DNA of 5,568 bases from an uncultured Clostridia bacterium (lineage in GTDB: Bacteria > Bacillota > Clostridia > Oscillospirales > Oscillospiraceae). Below, one piece after another: positions 4,325 to 5,568 of this stretch. The stretch is taken from contig CALZAG010000101.1 of the NCBI GenBank assembly GCA_945613045.1, positions 1 through 5,568 on the forward strand, read 5' to 3'. A model generated the notes under the pieces. That model was not told the DNA's origin and did not search any database. It saw only the letters and a program-made list of their open reading frames with translations. The translations under genes were made by a program, and so were the position numbers. Positions within the stretch are counted from its first letter, which is position 1. Each line of letters begins with the position of its first letter.

Positions 4325-5434
4325 ATGTCCAGGGTAAAAGCATTTTTCAAGCGCAAGAATATTGAGGTCAGCCTCAAGCGCTACGGCATCGACGCGCTCG
4401 GCGCAATGGCGCAGGGTCTTTTCTGCACTCTGCTCGTCGGCACCATACTTGACACACTCGGCACCCAGCTCGGCATCGGCTTTCTGGCAAAGCCGCTTAT
4501 CGAGATCGGCGGCACGGGGTATACCATAGGAAAATTCGCCTCGGCGATGGTCGGGCCGGGCATGGCTGTGGCCATAGGCTTTGCCCTCAACGCTCCGGCG
4601 ATGGTGCTGTTTTCGCTGATACCGGTGGGCTACGCCACCAATGTAATGGGCGGCGCGGGCGGCCCCCTCGCGGTCTATGTCGTGGCGATAGTCGCCGCGG
4701 AGTTCGGCAAGATGGTATCCAAGGAGACGAAGATCGACATACTCGTGACCCCCATCGTCACCATACTCGTCGGCGTCGGACTTGCGTATTTCGTCGCGGC
4801 CCCCATCGGCAAGGGCGCGATGGCCGTCGGCACGCTAATTAAATGGGCGACCACCCAGCAGCCCTTCGTAATGGGCATACTTGTATCCGTTATCGTCGGC
4901 ATTGCGCTGACGCTGCCCATATCCTCCGCGGCAATCTGCGCGGCGCTGAGCCTGACGGGGCTCGCGGGCGGAGCGGCGCTCGCCGGCTGCTGCGCTAACA
5001 TGGTCGGCTTTGCGGTCATCTCCTTCCGTGAAAACGGCTGGGGCGGCGTCGTTTCCCAGGGTCTGGGCACCTCCATGCTCCAGATGGGCAATATCGTCCG
5101 CAACCCGAAGATATGGATCCCCGCCATCGCGGCCAGCGCCATCACCGGCCCCGTGGCCACCTGCGTGTTCAAGCTTGAGATGAACGGCGCCGCGGTTTCC
5201 TCCGGCATGGGTACCTGCGGTCTTGTCGGACCCATAGGCGTCTGGACTGGCTGGACAAATCCCTCGGCCGAGGCTGTTCTCGACGGCGCGGCGGCAATAG
5301 TCCCCACTACCGGCGACTGGATTGGTCTCGCCCTCGTGGCGATCGTCCTGCCCGCTGTCCTCTCGTGGGTGTTCGGCCTCATCTGCCGCAAACTCGGCTG
5401 GATAAAAGACGGCGACCTTAAATTGCAGCCGTAA
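4325..5434 (+). CDS. PTS EIIC-like membrane transporter (PF13303 type), candidate niacin-regulon transporter
   Basis: The 369-residue polytopic membrane protein has about eight to ten hydrophobic segments (near 22-45, 72-100, 103-127, 138-159, 181-198, 201-233, 263-283, 332-355). The sequence fits the PTS_EIIC_2 family (PF13303): the KETKIDILVTPIVTIL element (133-148), LTLPISSAAI (195-204), a GCCANMVGFA stretch with SFRENGWGG after it (221-241), QGLGTSMLQMGNI (245-257) and a GMGTCGLVGPIG loop (294-305). It is recognised by eye and was not searched. No EIIA, EIIB or HPr-like domain is fused or encoded nearby, so phosphotransfer-coupled sugar uptake is doubtful. The gene has its own promoter and a NiaR-type operator at the predicted +1, and it follows pncB-niaR. 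From this I infer import of niacin or another NAD precursor; the family's real substrates are largely unknown to me. It ends in a strong terminator. Confidence 0.85.
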   Translation: MSRVKAFFKRKNIEVSLKRYGIDALGAMAQGLFCTLLVGTILDTLGTQLGIGFLAKPLIEIGGTGYTIGKFASAMVGPGMAVAIGFALNAPAMVLFSLIPVGYATNVMGGAGGPLAVYVVAIVAAEFGKMVSKETKIDILVTPIVTILVGVGLAYFVAAPIGKGAMAVGTLIKWATTQQPFVMGILVSVIVGIALTLPISSAAICAALSLTGLAGGAALAGCCANMVGFAVISFRENGWGGVVSQGLGTSMLQMGNIVRNPKIWIPAIAASAITGPVATCVFKLEMNGAAVSSGMGTCGLVGPIGVWTGWTNPSAEAVLDGAAAIVPTTGDWIGLALVAIVLPAVLSWVFGLICRKLGWIKDGDLKLQP

Positions 5435-5465
5435 AAACGATCCTCTGTGACTCCTCCCCGATAAC

Positions 5466-5498
5466 AAAAAAGACCGTGATTTTCATCACGGTCTTTTT
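5466..5498. terminator. Bidirectional intrinsic terminator between convergent genes
   Basis: A perfect 14-base stem (5467-5480 with 5485-5498, loop TTTC) has a core of GACCGTGAT/ATCACGGTC. It has A-rich bases on the left and T5 on the right, so it gives a U-tailed hairpin on both strands. It ends the EIIC-like gene and the minus-strand gene entering from the right. Confidence 0.92.
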
Positions 5499-5520
5499 CA
5501 TTGTTTTGTTTTTAAGAGGC

Positions 5521-5568
5521 TTACTTCTTGCCCATGTTCATCTGAGCTGCGACCTCTGCGGCGAAGTC
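5521..5568 (-). CDS. C-terminal end of an unidentified convergent gene (partial)
   Basis: On the minus strand, 15 codons end in TAA at 5523-5521 and read DFAAEVAAQMNMGKK. The frame is open to the window edge, and the stop lies 22 bases before the bidirectional terminator, as expected for the end of a gene. The lysine-rich hydrophilic end suggests a soluble protein. There is too little sequence to identify it. Confidence 0.6.
   Translation of the reverse strand, partial: DFAAEVAAQMNMGKK

Noticed and set aside
4314..4337. Seven-codon leader peptide (ATG at 4314, TAA at 4335) overlapping the EIIC-like start
   Set aside because: Its ATG follows AAGGAG with no spacer, so a ribosome bound there could not start on it efficiently.
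4675..5467. Two long overlapping minus-strand open frames (4675-5391 and 4835-5467) opposite the EIIC-like gene
   Set aside because: Their translations are low-complexity Ala, Pro, Thr, Gly or Arg mixtures with no domain, and they lie on top of a clear membrane protein; one also runs almost to the bidirectional terminator.

Overview
The window looks like chromosomal DNA of a Gram-positive Firmicute, most likely a moderately GC-rich member of the Clostridia (Oscillospiraceae-like). This is an inference from a DivIVA-family protein, a NiaR/3H-domain regulator, strong AGGAGG-type ribosome binding sites, sigma-A type promoters in AT-rich gaps, and U-tailed intrinsic terminators. No mobile element, CRISPR array, tRNA or rRNA is visible.

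Layout, left to right. A short DivIVA-like coiled-coil gene lies on the minus strand (15-473); its TGA may overlap the ATG of a further gene cut by the window edge. A divergent promoter region (474-660) separates it from a plus-strand gene (661-2070) for a four-pass membrane protein whose extracytoplasmic part carries two blocks of glycine heptads, a layout like a small YhgE/Pip or EsaA protein. The leader of this gene has a terminator-shaped hairpin almost at the predicted +1. A strong terminator follows at 2093-2128.

Next is a niacin cassette. pncB (nicotinate phosphoribosyltransferase, 2248-3693) is followed after 13 bases by niaR (3707-4213), the niacin-responsive repressor, with all four expected metal ligands in place. 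Then, behind its own promoter, comes a membrane protein of the PTS EIIC-like family PF13303 (4325-5434). Between niaR and this gene sits a long dyad whose inner part matches the NiaR operator and whose outer arms plus T-run form a terminator. A perfect bidirectional terminator (5466-5498) ends the cassette and is shared with a convergent, unidentified gene entering from the right edge.

How the genes fit together: PncB converts nicotinate to nicotinate mononucleotide for NAD synthesis, and NiaR senses niacin and represses. The operator in front of the EIIC-like gene places this protein in the NiaR regulon, although no EIIA or EIIB partner is present. The most interesting hypothesis here is that it imports niacin or another NAD precursor, a role I do not know to be described for this family. 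The operator/terminator composite may also let local transcripts escape a terminator that stops readthrough from pncB-niaR.
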